The notes beneath the pieces are model-generated. The model ran no database searches. It saw nothing but the letters and a program-made list of their open reading frames with translations, and had not been told where the DNA came from. The position numbers were made by a program, and so were the translations under genes. A DNA stretch of 64,000 nucleotides from Vicinamibacteria bacterium. Lineage in GTDB: Bacteria; Acidobacteriota; Vicinamibacteria; Fen-336. Each line of letters starts with the position of its first letter. Within the stretch, counting starts at the first letter, position 1. The stretch covers positions 1-64,000 of the forward strand of contig DATMML010000047.1 in the NCBI GenBank assembly GCA_035570235.1, given 5' to 3'. Below, piece by piece: positions 24,911 through 35,816 of this stretch.

Positions 24911-24969
24911 CTTTTCCAGACTCCAGGGGGAGTCTATACGATAAAGCCACGCATTTCAAGGGGTTTCCG

Positions 24970-25380
24970 ATGAAGAGCATGGACCAAACCGAGCGGATAA
25001 TCGCTGAGCTGGAAGCCGAACGCGCCGAGTTGGATGCGGCGATTGCGGTACTCCGACGAAAGCTTAGACCTGTCTGGCGACCCGCGTCCGGCTCGACCGC
25101 CCCTGAGGGAGCGGCCAAGGCCCCAAGAGGGCCCCAGAGGCTACCTTTCCGGAGGCTCAGCGTGCCCGAGGCGCTCCGTATGTACGCCGCCAATGGAGCC
25201 AGCGGGGCTCAGGCCCCGCGAGAGATCGGCGAAGCCCTCAGGGCGGGGGGGATCAAGAGTAGGTCCCCTCACTACACGAGCATCATCAGGACGACCCTCA
25301 GGAGGCTCGGCACCGAACTCGGCTGGAAGAAGCTTGAAGATGGTCGCTGGGAGCCGATGCCCCCCCAGTCGAGCCCCTAA
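24970..25380 (+). CDS. Passenger protein: coiled coil plus winged-helix-like domain
   Basis: Protein of 136 residues starting at ATG 24970 with AAGGGG 6-8 nt upstream. The N-terminus (QTERIIAELEAERAELDAAI) is a short coiled coil. The C-terminal 70 residues (EALRMYAANGASGAQAPREI, then YTSIIRTTLRRLG) look like a winged-helix or HTH unit with a tIIRTTLRRL recognition-like helix. Possibly a DNA-binding regulator. It lies inside the insertion sequence, between two strong hairpins, so it is passenger DNA and a candidate regulator of transposition. Confidence 0.65.
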   Translation: MKSMDQTERIIAELEAERAELDAAIAVLRRKLRPVWRPASGSTAPEGAAKAPRGPQRLPFRRLSVPEALRMYAANGASGAQAPREIGEALRAGGIKSRSPHYTSIIRTTLRRLGTELGWKKLEDGRWEPMPPQSSP

Positions 25381-25388
25381 AAGACGAA

Positions 25389-25414
25389 GGGCCCAGCGCT
25401 GCAACGCCGGGCCC
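25389..25414 (+). terminator. Hairpin downstream of the passenger gene
   Basis: GGGCCCAGCG (25389-25398) and CGCCGGGCCC (25405-25414) pair with one mismatch around a 6-nt loop, 9 nt after the passenger gene stop. There is no U tract on the plus strand. On the minus strand the hairpin is followed by TTCGTCTTTT, so it may serve both directions. Confidence 0.4.
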
Positions 25415-25522
25415 CCAGACCCCCCAGTCCTAGAACCAAGGAGGCTGATTGATCTCTCTACCAACATACTAGCCCACAAAACCCCATTGTCAACTACAAG
25501 ATATGGGGGTTAGTCCGCCAAA

Positions 25523-25611
25523 GCCGGGGTACGGAAGCGGTCAAACTGAAGGTCCCTGCAAGGCCCTGTCTCCTAGAGACTTCAGGGGTTCGAATCCCCT
25601 CCCCGGCTCCA
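25523..25611 (+). tRNA. tRNA-like sequence, class II shape, anomalous anticodon arm
   Basis: An 89-nt sequence with a perfect 7-bp acceptor stem (GCCGGGG/CCCCGGC), discriminator T and an encoded CCA end. It has a D-arm with AAGCGGT in the loop, a long variable arm (GTCTC-CTA-GAGAC) and a canonical T-arm (AGGGG-TTCGAAT-CCCCT). The anticodon arm is irregular: AGGTCC and GGCCCT pair with one mismatch around a 6-nt loop CTGCAA, or give two mismatches with a 7-nt loop. In the second folding the triplet after T33 would be GCA (Cys), which agrees with U73, but class II tRNAs are normally Ser, Leu, Tyr or Sec. It may be an unusual tRNA, a decayed one or a tRNA mimic carried by the insertion sequence. 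Confidence 0.6.
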
Positions 25612-25857
25612 ACGGGCCTTTGCTGCCCGCCGAGCGATGGCCTTCCGTCTGGCTGCACTCAGGGCCCTAGCTCTGGCTGGACCCCCCTTCCGGCCGCCCC
25701 GACGACCTAGGGCGGTCATAACGGCACTGATAGCCTCGGAACTGGGCTCCGGGGGGGCCTGAGGGGGCCCGGGGAATGATTCGTCCCCCGTAGCCTGGCG
25801 CATGACCCTCAGGGCTGATTGTGTACCATCTTCCTCTTGCTTGACCCGCTTTGGCAT
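25582..25857 (-). CDS. Small basic GRKGG-repeat protein
   Basis: A 91-residue frame. The C-terminal half LGRRGGRKGGPARARALSAA followed by RRKAIARRAAKARW matches a short Gly/Lys/Arg-rich domain seen in many bacterial hypothetical proteins (histone-H1-like composition). This part is probably genuine. The last residues (SRGGDSNP) are encoded by the antisense of the tRNA-like T-arm and acceptor stem, so the stop codon lies inside the tRNA-like sequence. The upstream Shine-Dalgarno is not obvious. Passenger of the insertion sequence; possibly nucleic-acid binding. Confidence 0.55.
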   Translation of the reverse strand: MPKRVKQEEDGTQSALRVMRQATGDESFPGPPQAPPEPSSEAISAVMTALGRRGGRKGGPARARALSAARRKAIARRAAKARWSRGGDSNP

Positions 25858-25942
25858 GCCTCAAAGATAGGCATAGGCGGGGCCATCCGTCAAGGGCTCA
25901 GGGCTTTTTCGGGCTTTCAAACTGAGACACTACCGAGCGTCG

Positions 25943-26010
25943 AGACCACCGCTTACGTTTTGCGGACGCCGCGGGAGGCGTGAAGGGCACATTCATGACG
26001 CCTACTCCGA
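25943..26010 (+). repeat. Dispersed ~240-bp repeat, copy C, right part
   Basis: Continues copy C after the insertion sequence: AGACCACCGCTTACGTTTTG then GCGTGAAGGGCACATTCATG, ending TACTCCGA. The terminal CTCCGA overlaps the stop codon of the minus-strand PfkB gene. In copy B the same end directly follows the stop codon of the OPT gene. Confidence 0.75.
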
Positions 26011-26871
26011 CCATTCTCCCTCGCCTTCTTCGAGGAGGTGCTCGCGCGCGGCCAGCCGGCGAAGGACGTCGTCTCGGTCGCCCAGGGTGGACGTGCCCAC
26101 GCCCTCGACCACGCAGGAAGCGGCACAGGTCGCGAACACGGCCGCCTCCAGGGGATCTCCTGCCTCATGGTAGCGCATTAGGAAAGCAGCCGCGAAGACG
26201 TCGCCCGCCCCCGTGGGGTCCACCTCCGGCCGGGGGTAGGCGGGGACTTCCTGCGCGCCCGCGCGCGTGAACAGGGTGAGGCCCTGCCAGCCGCGCGTGC
26301 AGGCCACGATCGGCACCTGAGCCAGGAACTCCCCCGCCCGCGCCGCCCCCCCCGGGAGGTCCTCCTCGGAGAGGAAGAGCACGTGGACGCCCTCGAGGTC
26401 GCGCGCGGGATCGGCCCAGTCGCGGGCGGAGACGCGGCCGTCGCGATCGAAGTCGCGCAGCCAGCCCTGGGCGATGGCCCCCACGCAGCCGGCCGCGAAG
26501 GCGGGGACGAGCGATCCCTTGATCTCCCCCGCCACCGGGCCCAGGAGCAGCACCTCGGGATCGCGCCAGTCGTCGGGAAGGGACAGGAGCTCGAGGTCGT
26601 CGGCGCGGGCGAAGAGGACCTGCTGCCGCGCGCCGTCCTCGTCGTAGGAGTTCCCGAAGCGCGTGGTGGCGGGCGCGGGTTTAACGAAAGCGGCGACCCC
26701 GGGCAGGTCGCGGGCGGGGTCGAAGTCCAGGGGGCTGGCCGAGGTCAGGACGGCCGCCGTCCAGCCCAGGCGGCGGGCGGCGAGGGCCGCGTAGGAGGCG
26801 CTTCCCCCCAGGACGTCGCCCCCCTCCCGCCGGTCCCAGGTCACGTGTCCGACGGCCAGGAAGCGGGGCAA
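26002..26871 (-). CDS. PfkB-family carbohydrate/nucleoside kinase
   Basis: Protein of 289 residues with the ribokinase fold. It has an N-terminal sugar-binding GGSASYAALAARRLGW and the PfkB signature 2, VDPTGAGDVFAAAFLMRY, with the catalytic Asp of the GAGD anion hole. PfkB enzymes phosphorylate sugars, inositols or nucleosides; the exact substrate is not evident. The gene follows purF by 7 bp and is probably in the same transcript, which would suit a nucleoside or ribose-related substrate (inference). The stop codon TAG is shared with the terminal CTCCGA of repeat copy C. Confidence 0.85.
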   Translation of the reverse strand: MPRFLAVGHVTWDRREGGDVLGGSASYAALAARRLGWTAAVLTSASPLDFDPARDLPGVAAFVKPAPATTRFGNSYDEDGARQQVLFARADDLELLSLPDDWRDPEVLLLGPVAGEIKGSLVPAFAAGCVGAIAQGWLRDFDRDGRVSARDWADPARDLEGVHVLFLSEEDLPGGAARAGEFLAQVPIVACTRGWQGLTLFTRAGAQEVPAYPRPEVDPTGAGDVFAAAFLMRYHEAGDPLEAAVFATCAASCVVEGVGTSTLGDRDDVLRRLAAREHLLEEGEGEWSE

Positions 26872-26878
26872 GAGGGGC

Positions 26879-28333
26879 CTAGCCCCGCACCTTCTCGAAG
26901 AGCCGGAGCTGGGAGCTGTCGGGCTGGGAGACGGCCACCGGGTAGCGGCCGGAGAAGCAGGCCGTGCAGTGGCGGGTTTGGCCCGGGTCTTCCACGGCCT
27001 TCAGCAGGCCCTCGTGGGACAGGTAGGCGAGGCTGTCCGCCGCGATGTACTGCCGGATCTCCTCCAGCGAGTGTCGGCTCGCGATCAGCTCGCTCTTCAA
27101 GGGGGTGTCGATCCCGTAGTAGCAGGGTCCGGTGGTGGGGGGGCTGCTGATGCGCACATGGACCTCGCGCGCTCCCGCCCCCCGGACCATGCCCACGATC
27201 TTGCGGGAGGTGGTCCCCCGCACGATGGAGTCGTCGATGAGCACCACCCGCTTCCCTTCCAGGACGCTCTTCACCGGGTTCAGCTTGACCTTCACCCCGA
27301 AGGAGCGGATGGACTGCTTGGGCTCGATGAAGGTGCGCCCGACATAATGGTTGCGGATGAGGCCCCACTGGAAGGGCAGGCCGCTCTCCTGGGCGTAGCC
27401 CAAGGCGGCCCCCATCCCGCTGTCGGGCACAGGCACCACGATGTCGGCGGGGGCGGGGGCCTCGCGGGCGAGCTGCCGGCCCAGGAGCAACCGGGAGAGG
27501 AGGACGTTCCGGCCGAAGACCTGGCTGTCCGGACGCGCGAAGTAGACGTGCTCGAAGATGCACTGGCTAGGCGGCTCGGGCGGGAAGGGGTGGAAGGAGC
27601 GCACCCCCTGCTCGTCGATCACCAGGAGCTCGCCCGGCTCGACGTCCCGCACGTACTGGGCGTCGATCAGGTCGAGGGCGCAGGTCTCGGAGCAAATGAT
27701 GGTGGCCCCGTCCAGCCGCCCCAGCACCAGGGGCCGGAAGCCCCAGGGGTCGCGGGCCGCCACCAGGGCCTCGGGGGTGAGGAAGAGCAGCGAGAACGCC
27801 CCCATCACCTTGGAGAGGCTGGCCGCGATCGCGTCCTCCAGGCGCTCGCGGTGGCTGCGCGCGTAGAGGTGCAGGATCACCTCCGTGTCGGAGGTGGACT
27901 GGAAGATCGAGCCCGCTGCCTCCAGCTCCTGCCGGAGGATGGCCGCGTTCACCAGGTTCCCGTTGTGGCCGAGGGCGATGGTCCCCCGATGGCATTCGAT
28001 AAGGATGGGCTGGGCGTTGGCGGCCACCGTGTCCCCGGCCGTCGAGTAGCGCACGTGGCCCATCGCCCGGTCCCCCTCCAGGGTGGACAGACGGGCATCG
28101 GTGAAGACGTCGTTGACGAGCCCCATGCCCTTCTCGATGCGCAAGAGGGCGCCGTCGCTGGCCACGATCCCCGCCGACTCCTGCCCCCGGTGCTGGAGCG
28201 CATAGAGACCGAGATAGGCCAGGTGGGCGGCCTCGGGGTGGCCGAAGATGCCAAAGAGGCCGCAGCGGTCGTGAAAGTGGTCGTCGTCGGCGCGGCGAGC
28301 CCGGTCCTTGGGGTTCTCGCCTCCTGGCGGCAT
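26879..28333 (-). CDS. purF: Amidophosphoribosyltransferase
   Basis: Commits PRPP to purine synthesis by glutamine-dependent formation of phosphoribosylamine. The 484-residue protein has a propeptide of 23 residues before the catalytic Cys24 ([11 protein letters not shown]), as in the Bacillus-type enzyme. The glutaminase part shows [13 protein letters not shown] and GHNGNLVN. The PRPP-binding loop [13 protein letters not shown] lies in the phosphoribosyl domain. Cysteines in [16 protein letters not shown] and [10 protein letters not shown] are placed as in Fe4S4-containing PurF. It lies between purL and the PfkB gene, same strand. Confidence 0.96.
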   Translation of the reverse strand: MPPGGENPKDRARRADDDHFHDRCGLFGIFGHPEAAHLAYLGLYALQHRGQESAGIVASDGALLRIEKGMGLVNDVFTDARLSTLEGDRAMGHVRYSTAGDTVAANAQPILIECHRGTIALGHNGNLVNAAILRQELEAAGSIFQSTSDTEVILHLYARSHRERLEDAIAASLSKVMGAFSLLFLTPEALVAARDPWGFRPLVLGRLDGATIICSETCALDLIDAQYVRDVEPGELLVIDEQGVRSFHPFPPEPPSQCIFEHVYFARPDSQVFGRNVLLSRLLLGRQLAREAPAPADIVVPVPDSGMGAALGYAQESGLPFQWGLIRNHYVGRTFIEPKQSIRSFGVKVKLNPVKSVLEGKRVVLIDDSIVRGTTSRKIVGMVRGAGAREVHVRISSPPTTGPCYYGIDTPLKSELIASRHSLEEIRQYIAADSLAYLSHEGLLKAVEDPGQTRHCTACFSGRYPVAVSQPDSSQLRLFEKVRG

Positions 28334-28388
28334 GGCCGCATGGTAGCCGATTCCAGCGCGCCAGGGGCGGAGGGCGGAGCCTTGGGGG

Positions 28389-30620
<2,232 letters not shown>

Positions 30621-30699
30621 TCTAACCGGCAGGAGGCGATGTGGATCTGGCCCCGGTTTTTTGGGTACCATCATCGAGGGGAGCGCCCCCGCGGCGCCC

Positions 30700-31929
30700 A
30701 TGAACTACATCCACCTCGCCATCCCCGTCTTCTTCCTCCTCATCGGGCTCGAGCTCGTTCTAGCCCGGATCGTGGAGAAGGACTACTACCGGCTCTCCGA
30801 CTCCATTAACGACCTCTCCTGCGGGATCATCCAGCAGGTGCTGGACGTGTTCCTGAAGACGGTTCTCTTTGCGGGCTACCTCTACCTCTACGGACACTAT
30901 CGGGTCTTCACCCTCCCCACGAGATCGCTCCCGACCTGGGTGGCCGGCTTCCTGGGGGTCGACCTGCTTTACTACTGGTTCCACCGCTGGAGCCACGAGA
31001 TGAACGCGGGCTGGGCGGCGCACATCGTCCACCACCAGAGCGAGGAGTACAACCTCGCGGTGGCCCTCCGGCAGGGCGCGTTTCAGGGCTCGTTCTCCTG
31101 GATCTTCTACCTCCCCCTGGCCCTGCTCGGGCTCCCCCCGCTGCTGTTCTTGACCGTATCCTCTTTCAACACCCTCTATCAGTTCTGGATTCACACCCGG
31201 ACCATCGGCCGGCTGGGTCCCCTGGAGTGGGTCCTCAACACCCCCTCCCACCATCGCGTGCACCACGGGCGGAACCCGAAGTACATCGACCGCAACCATG
31301 GGGGCACCCTGATCGTCTGGGACCGGCTGTTCGGGTCCTTCCAGGCCGAGGAGGAGGAGCCGGTCTACGGGATCACGACTCCGCTTCGCAGCTGGAACCC
31401 GCTCTGGGCCAACCTCCACTACTGGGTCGACCTCTTCGCCAAGGCGCGCCGAGCCCGGCGGCTCCGCGACTCCTTTCGGCTCTTCCTGAAGCCGCCGGGG
31501 TGGCATCCCGAGGAGTTGGGCGGCTTTCTGGCCGCCCCCGAGGTGGACCCCCAGACCTACCACAAGTACGACACCCCCGCCCCGCTCGGCCTGCGGCTCT
31601 ACGTGCTCGGGCAGTTCGTCCTCGTCAACCTGGCTGCTCTCGCGTTCCTATTCCGAGAGAGCGGGATGGGCGCCCTCCCGCGCTCGGGGGCGGGCCTGGC
31701 CATCGTCGTCACCCTGGCTGGACTCGGGGGTCTGCTCGACCGGCGGGCCTGGGCCTACTGGCTGGAGGCCATCCGCCTGGTCGGCCTGGCCGCGCTTTGC
31801 GCCGCCCTCCTTCCCGCCCCGGCCTGGGCGGCGGCGGGCACAACCCTCGCGCTCATCGCCCTTGGCTGGCTCCTCGCCTACCGGCGCGTCTTTCTGCCAG
31901 CCTCGACCGCGCCCGCCCGCGCCGCCTGA
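30700..31929 (+). CDS. Sterol desaturase / fatty-acid hydroxylase superfamily membrane protein
   Basis: Protein of 409 residues with several membrane helices and the His-box set of the superfamily: [19 protein letters not shown] and [20 protein letters not shown]. These ligate a di-iron centre that hydroxylates or desaturates lipids. The extended C-terminal membrane region and the EYN segment resemble alkylglycerol monooxygenase (TMEM195-like) bacterial relatives. Start ATG 30700, where the first helix begins. It interrupts the purine cluster on the opposite strand. Confidence 0.9.
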   Translation: MNYIHLAIPVFFLLIGLELVLARIVEKDYYRLSDSINDLSCGIIQQVLDVFLKTVLFAGYLYLYGHYRVFTLPTRSLPTWVAGFLGVDLLYYWFHRWSHEMNAGWAAHIVHHQSEEYNLAVALRQGAFQGSFSWIFYLPLALLGLPPLLFLTVSSFNTLYQFWIHTRTIGRLGPLEWVLNTPSHHRVHHGRNPKYIDRNHGGTLIVWDRLFGSFQAEEEEPVYGITTPLRSWNPLWANLHYWVDLFAKARRARRLRDSFRLFLKPPGWHPEELGGFLAAPEVDPQTYHKYDTPAPLGLRLYVLGQFVLVNLAALAFLFRESGMGALPRSGAGLAIVVTLAGLGGLLDRRAWAYWLEAIRLVGLAALCAALLPAPAWAAAGTTLALIALGWLLAYRRVFLPASTAPARAA

Positions 31930-32040
31930 ATCGGTTGCGAGCTAGGCCTCCCCTCGGCTGGAGCGTAGACGAAGACAAAAAAAACCACCGACCCCGCACA
32001 AAAGCCGTGCTAGGATCAAATTTGGACGGCAGGTAGCGAA

Positions 32041-32385
32041 GTGACGGCCCTCCCTCAGGGTCACCGAATGGTCAAGGTCTGCGCCTGGTGCCAGAAGTAC
32101 CTCGGAGTCGCCGATTCTGAGGACCCGCTCTCGATTAGCCACGGCATCTGTCCCACCTGCGTGGCCCGCCAGCAGCAGGGGGAGATGCCCACCCTGGTGA
32201 TCCCCGAGAAATGGGCGGACACCTTGCCCCTCATGGAGGCTCTGCTCCGGGGAACACCCGAGATCCGGGTGGTCGTGGAGCGGCGGGTCGGCAGTCGCCG
32301 CCGCCCCCATTCCTCCTCGAGCGAGCCCGAGGATCGTCGCCGGCTCTCGGACCGGCGGCAGAGCGACGGGATGCTGCTGATCTGA
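32041..32385 (+). CDS. Small CxxC...CxxC protein, hypothetical
   Basis: Protein of 114 residues with CAWCQKYLG and HGICPTC, a likely zinc-ribbon of four Cys. The C-terminal tail is strongly basic with ERRVGSRRR and EDRRRLSDRR, motifs common in short Acidobacteria/Deltaproteobacteria proteins, sometimes next to receiver or PilZ-type regulators. GTG 32041 has only a weak GCGAA upstream; ATG 32068 is an alternative that begins directly before VKVCAWC. No function is known. It sits between the desaturase-like gene and convergent purQ. Confidence 0.65.
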   Translation: MTALPQGHRMVKVCAWCQKYLGVADSEDPLSISHGICPTCVARQQQGEMPTLVIPEKWADTLPLMEALLRGTPEIRVVVERRVGSRRRPHSSSSEPEDRRRLSDRRQSDGMLLI

Positions 32386-32398
32386 CGGATCCGACGAT

Positions 32399-33094
32399 CT
32401 AGACCGTCTGCAGCGCCCGCACCAGCGCCTCGAGGATGCGGCGGCCGTCCGTCGAGCCGAGCTCCGGCTCCGAGGCCCGCTCCGGGTGGGGCATGAGGCC
32501 CACCACGTTGCGGGCCCGGTTGCAGACGCCGGCGATGGCCCGGGAGCTGCCGTTCACGTTGGCCGCATCCTCCAGTCGGCCGTCCTTCGTCGTGTATCGG
32601 AAGACCACGCCGCCCTCCCCTTCCAGACGGTCCAGCTCCTCGTCCGGCAGGTAGAAGTTCCCTTCCCCGTGCGCGATGGGCATGGTGAGGACGGTGCCCT
32701 CGGCCAGGCCCGCGGTCATGGGGGTGTCGCTGCGCTCGACGCGGACGTGCACGGGCAAGGACAGGAACTTGAGGCCCCGGTTGCGCAGCATCGCCCCCGG
32801 GAGCAGTCCCGCCTCTTGGAGGATCTGGAAGCCGTTGCAGACGCCGAGCACGGGCCCGCCCCTCTCCGCGAATTCGCCCACCGCCCGCATCACGGGGCTA
32901 AAGCGGGCGATGGCCCCCGTGCGGAGATAGTCGCCGTAGGCGAAGCCGCCCGGGAGGACTACGGCATCGAGGCCGGAGAGATCGGTGTCCTTGTGCCAGA
33001 CGAAACGAGCCTCCTGGCCGCAGACGTCCTTCAGGACGTAGTACGTGTCGTGGTCGCAGTTCGAGCCGGGAAACACCACCACTCCGACTCTCAT
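32399..33094 (-). CDS. purQ: Phosphoribosylformylglycinamidine synthase, glutaminase subunit PurQ
   Basis: Class I glutamine amidotransferase of 231 residues supplying ammonia to PurL. It starts [19 protein letters not shown]; the catalytic Cys is in [15 protein letters not shown]; the His-Glu pair is in [22 protein letters not shown] is also conserved. The start overlaps the purS stop by 4 nt, giving a coupled purS-purQ unit on the minus strand. Confidence 0.96.
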   Translation of the reverse strand: MRVGVVVFPGSNCDHDTYYVLKDVCGQEARFVWHKDTDLSGLDAVVLPGGFAYGDYLRTGAIARFSPVMRAVGEFAERGGPVLGVCNGFQILQEAGLLPGAMLRNRGLKFLSLPVHVRVERSDTPMTAGLAEGTVLTMPIAHGEGNFYLPDEELDRLEGEGGVVFRYTTKDGRLEDAANVNGSSRAIAGVCNRARNVVGLMPHPERASEPELGSTDGRRILEALVRALQTV

Positions 33095-33336
33095 GCCTCG
33101 ACCTCCACGCGGTAGCCCTCCATCACCGGGTTGGAGAGGACGCGACGCGCGATCTCCTCCGCCGCCGCCCGCGCCTCCTCCCCGCCCAGGCCTTCGAAGG
33201 CCACCTCGAAGTACTTTCCTTGGCGGACATCGGCCACCCCCCGGTAGCCCAGGGATTGAAGAGCGTCGTGGATGGTCTTGCCCTGGGGGTCGAAGACCGA
33301 TTTCTTGAGCGTCACGTAGACACGGGCTTTGATCAT
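33091..33336 (-). CDS. purS: Phosphoribosylformylglycinamidine synthase subunit PurS
   Basis: Protein of 81 residues bridging PurQ and PurL. It has the typical [17 protein letters not shown] start, with the conserved YVTLK and DPQG, and ends near [12 protein letters not shown] dimeric ferredoxin-like fold is expected. It overlaps purQ by 4 nt and follows the MscS-like gene by 12 bp. Confidence 0.95.
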   Translation of the reverse strand: MIKARVYVTLKKSVFDPQGKTIHDALQSLGYRGVADVRQGKYFEVAFEGLGGEEARAAAEEIARRVLSNPVMEGYRVEVEA

Positions 33337-33348
33337 CGCGCTGACCTC

Positions 33349-34410
33349 CTAACGGGCCGTCTCCGAGAGGATACGGCGGACAGGGACGGGGATCTCGATC
33401 CCCGCCCCGCGCAGGAGGCGGTAGGCCTCCTCGTGGACCTGGCTGCGGGCGAGCCCCTGCTGGGTATAGTCCCGGGTCCAGAACACCAGCTGGAAGTTGA
33501 CGGAGAAGTCGGCGAAGCGCGAGACCAGCACCTGGGGAGCCCGGTCCTGGTCCACGTACTCCGAGGAGAGGGCGGCCTCGCGCAGGATGCGCTTCGCCTG
33601 GGCGAGGTCGCTTCCCCAGGCCAGGCCGACCTCCAGGCGGGTGGCGATGGCGCGGGAGGGCCGGCTCAGGTTGATCAGCCGATCCTTGGTGAGCGAGTTG
33701 TTGGGCACGATCAGGAAGGTGTCATCAAGGGTGCGGATCTGGGTGGCCCGCATGCCGATCGTCTCCACGTCGCCCACCTCCCCGGTGGCGAGCTGGATGC
33801 GGTCTCCGATCCTGAAGGGCCGGTCCAGCATGAGGGTGAACCCCGCGAACATGTTGGCCAGGGTGTCTTGGGCGGCCAGGCCCAGGGCCAGCGAGCCCAC
33901 CCCCAGCGACACCACCAGGGACTGCACGTTCACCCCGAAGTGGTTGAGGATCGCGATCAGGCCCAGGACCAGGATGACGAGGCGGCCCAGCTTGGACAGG
34001 AGGGGACCGAACTCGGTGGCCAGGACCTCCCCCCGGCGCGACTCGGTCGAGTACCAGGCGAGGAGGACGCGGTAGGCGCGTATCAGGGCGAGGCTCACCA
34101 GGGCCACGGCCAGGGCGTAGAGCGCCTGATCCAACCTGTCGATCCATGGCCCGGGAGCCGGCAGGCGATGGAGGGCAGCGTAGGCCCCGATGAGGAAGAG
34201 GGCGTAGGTCAGCGGCCGTTTCAGGCCCTTGATCGCCCTCTCGTCCAGGGGCCGGGCCGTCCGCCGGGCCGCCCGGGCCAGCATGCGGCCGAGGAGGAAA
34301 GACAGGAAGCGGGCCCCCAAGTAGGAGCCGAGGAGGATCCCCGCGCTTGCCAGCAGCCCCTCGAGCGCTCCCCCCGAGGTGGAGAGGCTCATGCGCTCGT
34401 CCCCGGCCAC
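33349..34410 (-). CDS. Small-conductance mechanosensitive channel (MscS family)
   Basis: Protein of 353 residues with three to five membrane helices. The pore helix [20 protein letters not shown] leads into [18 protein letters not shown], the MscS beta domain core, followed by [20 protein letters not shown]. It opens under hypo-osmotic membrane tension. Two starts are possible: ATG 34410 (22-nt overlap with purB) or ATG 34392 (ATGA overlap with the purB stop). It lies between purB and purS, same strand, so it is probably transcribed with the purine genes. Confidence 0.9.
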   Translation of the reverse strand: MAGDERMSLSTSGGALEGLLASAGILLGSYLGARFLSFLLGRMLARAARRTARPLDERAIKGLKRPLTYALFLIGAYAALHRLPAPGPWIDRLDQALYALAVALVSLALIRAYRVLLAWYSTESRRGEVLATEFGPLLSKLGRLVILVLGLIAILNHFGVNVQSLVVSLGVGSLALGLAAQDTLANMFAGFTLMLDRPFRIGDRIQLATGEVGDVETIGMRATQIRTLDDTFLIVPNNSLTKDRLINLSRPSRAIATRLEVGLAWGSDLAQAKRILREAALSSEYVDQDRAPQVLVSRFADFSVNFQLVFWTRDYTQQGLARSQVHEEAYRLLRGAGIEIPVPVRRILSETAR

Positions 34411-35717
34411 GGCTCCTCCCCCGCTCCCCGGAAGACCCGCGCGAACACCGCGTCCACATGCGTCAGGTAGCCCTCGGAGCGGAAGATCTCCGCGATCTCC
34501 TCGTCCTTCAGGATGGCCCGCACCTCCGGGTCTTGGGAGACGCGCGCCCGGAAGTCCCCCTCCGTCTTCCAGGCCTCCATGGCGTGGGCCTGCACGATGC
34601 GGTAGGCCTCCTCCCGCCGCATCCCCCGCGCCGTGAGCTCCAGGAGAAGACGGCCCGAGAAGACGAGACCGCGGGTGGACTCCAGGTTCGCCCGCATGCG
34701 TTCGGCGTGGACGACGAGGCCCCGTACGATCCCCGTGAACCGCCGCAGCATGTGGTCGAGGGCGAGGAAGCTGTCGGGGATGATGACCCGCTCCACCGAG
34801 GAGTGGCTGATGTCCCGCTCGTGCCAGAGCGCGATGTTCTCCATCGCGGCCAGGGAGTTGGTGCGCACCAATCGGGCCAGGCCCGCCACCTGCTCGGAGC
34901 CCACCGGGTTGCGCTTGTGGGGCATGGAGGAAGAGCCTTTTTGCACGGCCCCGAAGGGCTCCTCGACCTCCCGCACCTCCGTCTTCTGCAGGGCGCGGAC
35001 CTCGGTCGCGAACTTCTCCAGGCTGGCCGCGAGCAGGGCGAGGGTGGTCATCACCTCCGCGTGGCGGTCCCGCTGCAGGATCTGCGACGAGACGGGGGCG
35101 GGCTCCAGGCCCAGCCGGGAGCAGACCGCCTCCTCCACCTCCGGGGGCAGGTACGAGAAGGTGCCCACCGGGCCCGAGAGCTTGCCCACCGCGATCGTGC
35201 GGCGGGCCCGGGCCAGCCGGCGCCGGTGGCGGACGAGCTCCGCGTACCAGAGGGCGAGCTTCAAGCCGAAGGTCATGGGCTCGGCATGCACGCCGTGGGT
35301 GCGCCCGATCATGGGGGTGTGCCGGTGCTCCTGCGCGCGGTCGGAAACCGCGGCCAGGAGAGCGTCGAGGTCCTCCCGGATGAGGTCGCAGGCGTCCCGC
35401 ATGAGGAGACCGAGAGCGGTGTCCACTACGTCGGAGGAGGTCAGACCGTAGTGGAGCCAGCGCCCCTGGGGACCCACGCTCTCCGCCACGTTGGAGACGA
35501 AAGCGATCACGTCGTGCTGGACTTCCTTCTCGAGGGCGTCGATGCGCGCGGGGTCGAAGCGCGCCTTCTCTTTGATGGCGAGGAAGGCTTCCTTCGGTAC
35601 CACCCCGCGCTCGGCCAGGACCTCGGTGGCCGCGAGCTCGACCCGGAGCCAGGCTCCGAAGCGGCTCTCGTCGGACCAGAGGTGCGCCATCTCGGGCCGC
35701 GAATACCGCGGGATCAC
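34389..35717 (-). CDS. purB: Adenylosuccinate lyase
   Basis: Catalyses fumarate release in two purine steps (SAICAR to AICAR; adenylosuccinate to AMP). Protein of 442 residues; family signature SSSMPHKRNPVGSEQ, N-terminal IPRYSRPEM, and HYGLTSSDVVDTAL with the catalytic His region RTHGVHAEPMTFG. GTG 35717 (reading VIPRYSRPEM) is the start, because PurB proteins begin at this point. It is the first gene of the minus-strand run purB-mscS-purS-purQ. Confidence 0.96.
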   Translation of the reverse strand: MIPRYSRPEMAHLWSDESRFGAWLRVELAATEVLAERGVVPKEAFLAIKEKARFDPARIDALEKEVQHDVIAFVSNVAESVGPQGRWLHYGLTSSDVVDTALGLLMRDACDLIREDLDALLAAVSDRAQEHRHTPMIGRTHGVHAEPMTFGLKLALWYAELVRHRRRLARARRTIAVGKLSGPVGTFSYLPPEVEEAVCSRLGLEPAPVSSQILQRDRHAEVMTTLALLAASLEKFATEVRALQKTEVREVEEPFGAVQKGSSSMPHKRNPVGSEQVAGLARLVRTNSLAAMENIALWHERDISHSSVERVIIPDSFLALDHMLRRFTGIVRGLVVHAERMRANLESTRGLVFSGRLLLELTARGMRREEAYRIVQAHAMEAWKTEGDFRARVSQDPEVRAILKDEEIAEIFRSEGYLTHVDAVFARVFRGAGEEPWPGTSA

Positions 35718-35816
35718 GGGGTCGAGTCTATCATCGCTGGCCGCCCATCTTTGCCGGGGATCACGCGGGAGGCAAGGGGCGGCGCCGTTCCGGCCACGCC
35801 CCCCCCACCCGGGTAT

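Larger units (their letters stand above)
23738..25934 (-). mobile_element. IS1-family-like insertion sequence with passenger genes (2197 bp)
   Basis: Bounded by perfect 18-bp inverted repeats, GGTAGTGTCTCAGTTTGA at 23738-23755 and its complement at 25917-25934, and flanked by the 8-bp direct duplication GAGCGTCG (23730-23737 and 25935-25942). The GGTnnTG-type terminus, the 8-bp duplication and the transposase type fit the IS1 family (single-ORF, archaeal/environmental ISMhu11-like branch). Contents from left to right: transposase, promoter, hairpin, winged-helix-like gene, hairpin, tRNA-like sequence and a small basic ORF on the minus strand. The length is well above that of a simple IS1 element. 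It interrupts repeat copy C. Confidence 0.88.

Noticed and set aside
25523-25611. Calling the tRNA-like sequence a standard tRNA-Cys
   Set aside because: U73 and a possible GCA anticodon fit, but the anticodon stem would have two mismatches and the long variable arm is wrong for tRNA-Cys.
34347-35816. Plus-strand frame joined in phase to the malic enzyme
   Set aside because: It is the antisense of purB; malic-enzyme homology starts after 35817.
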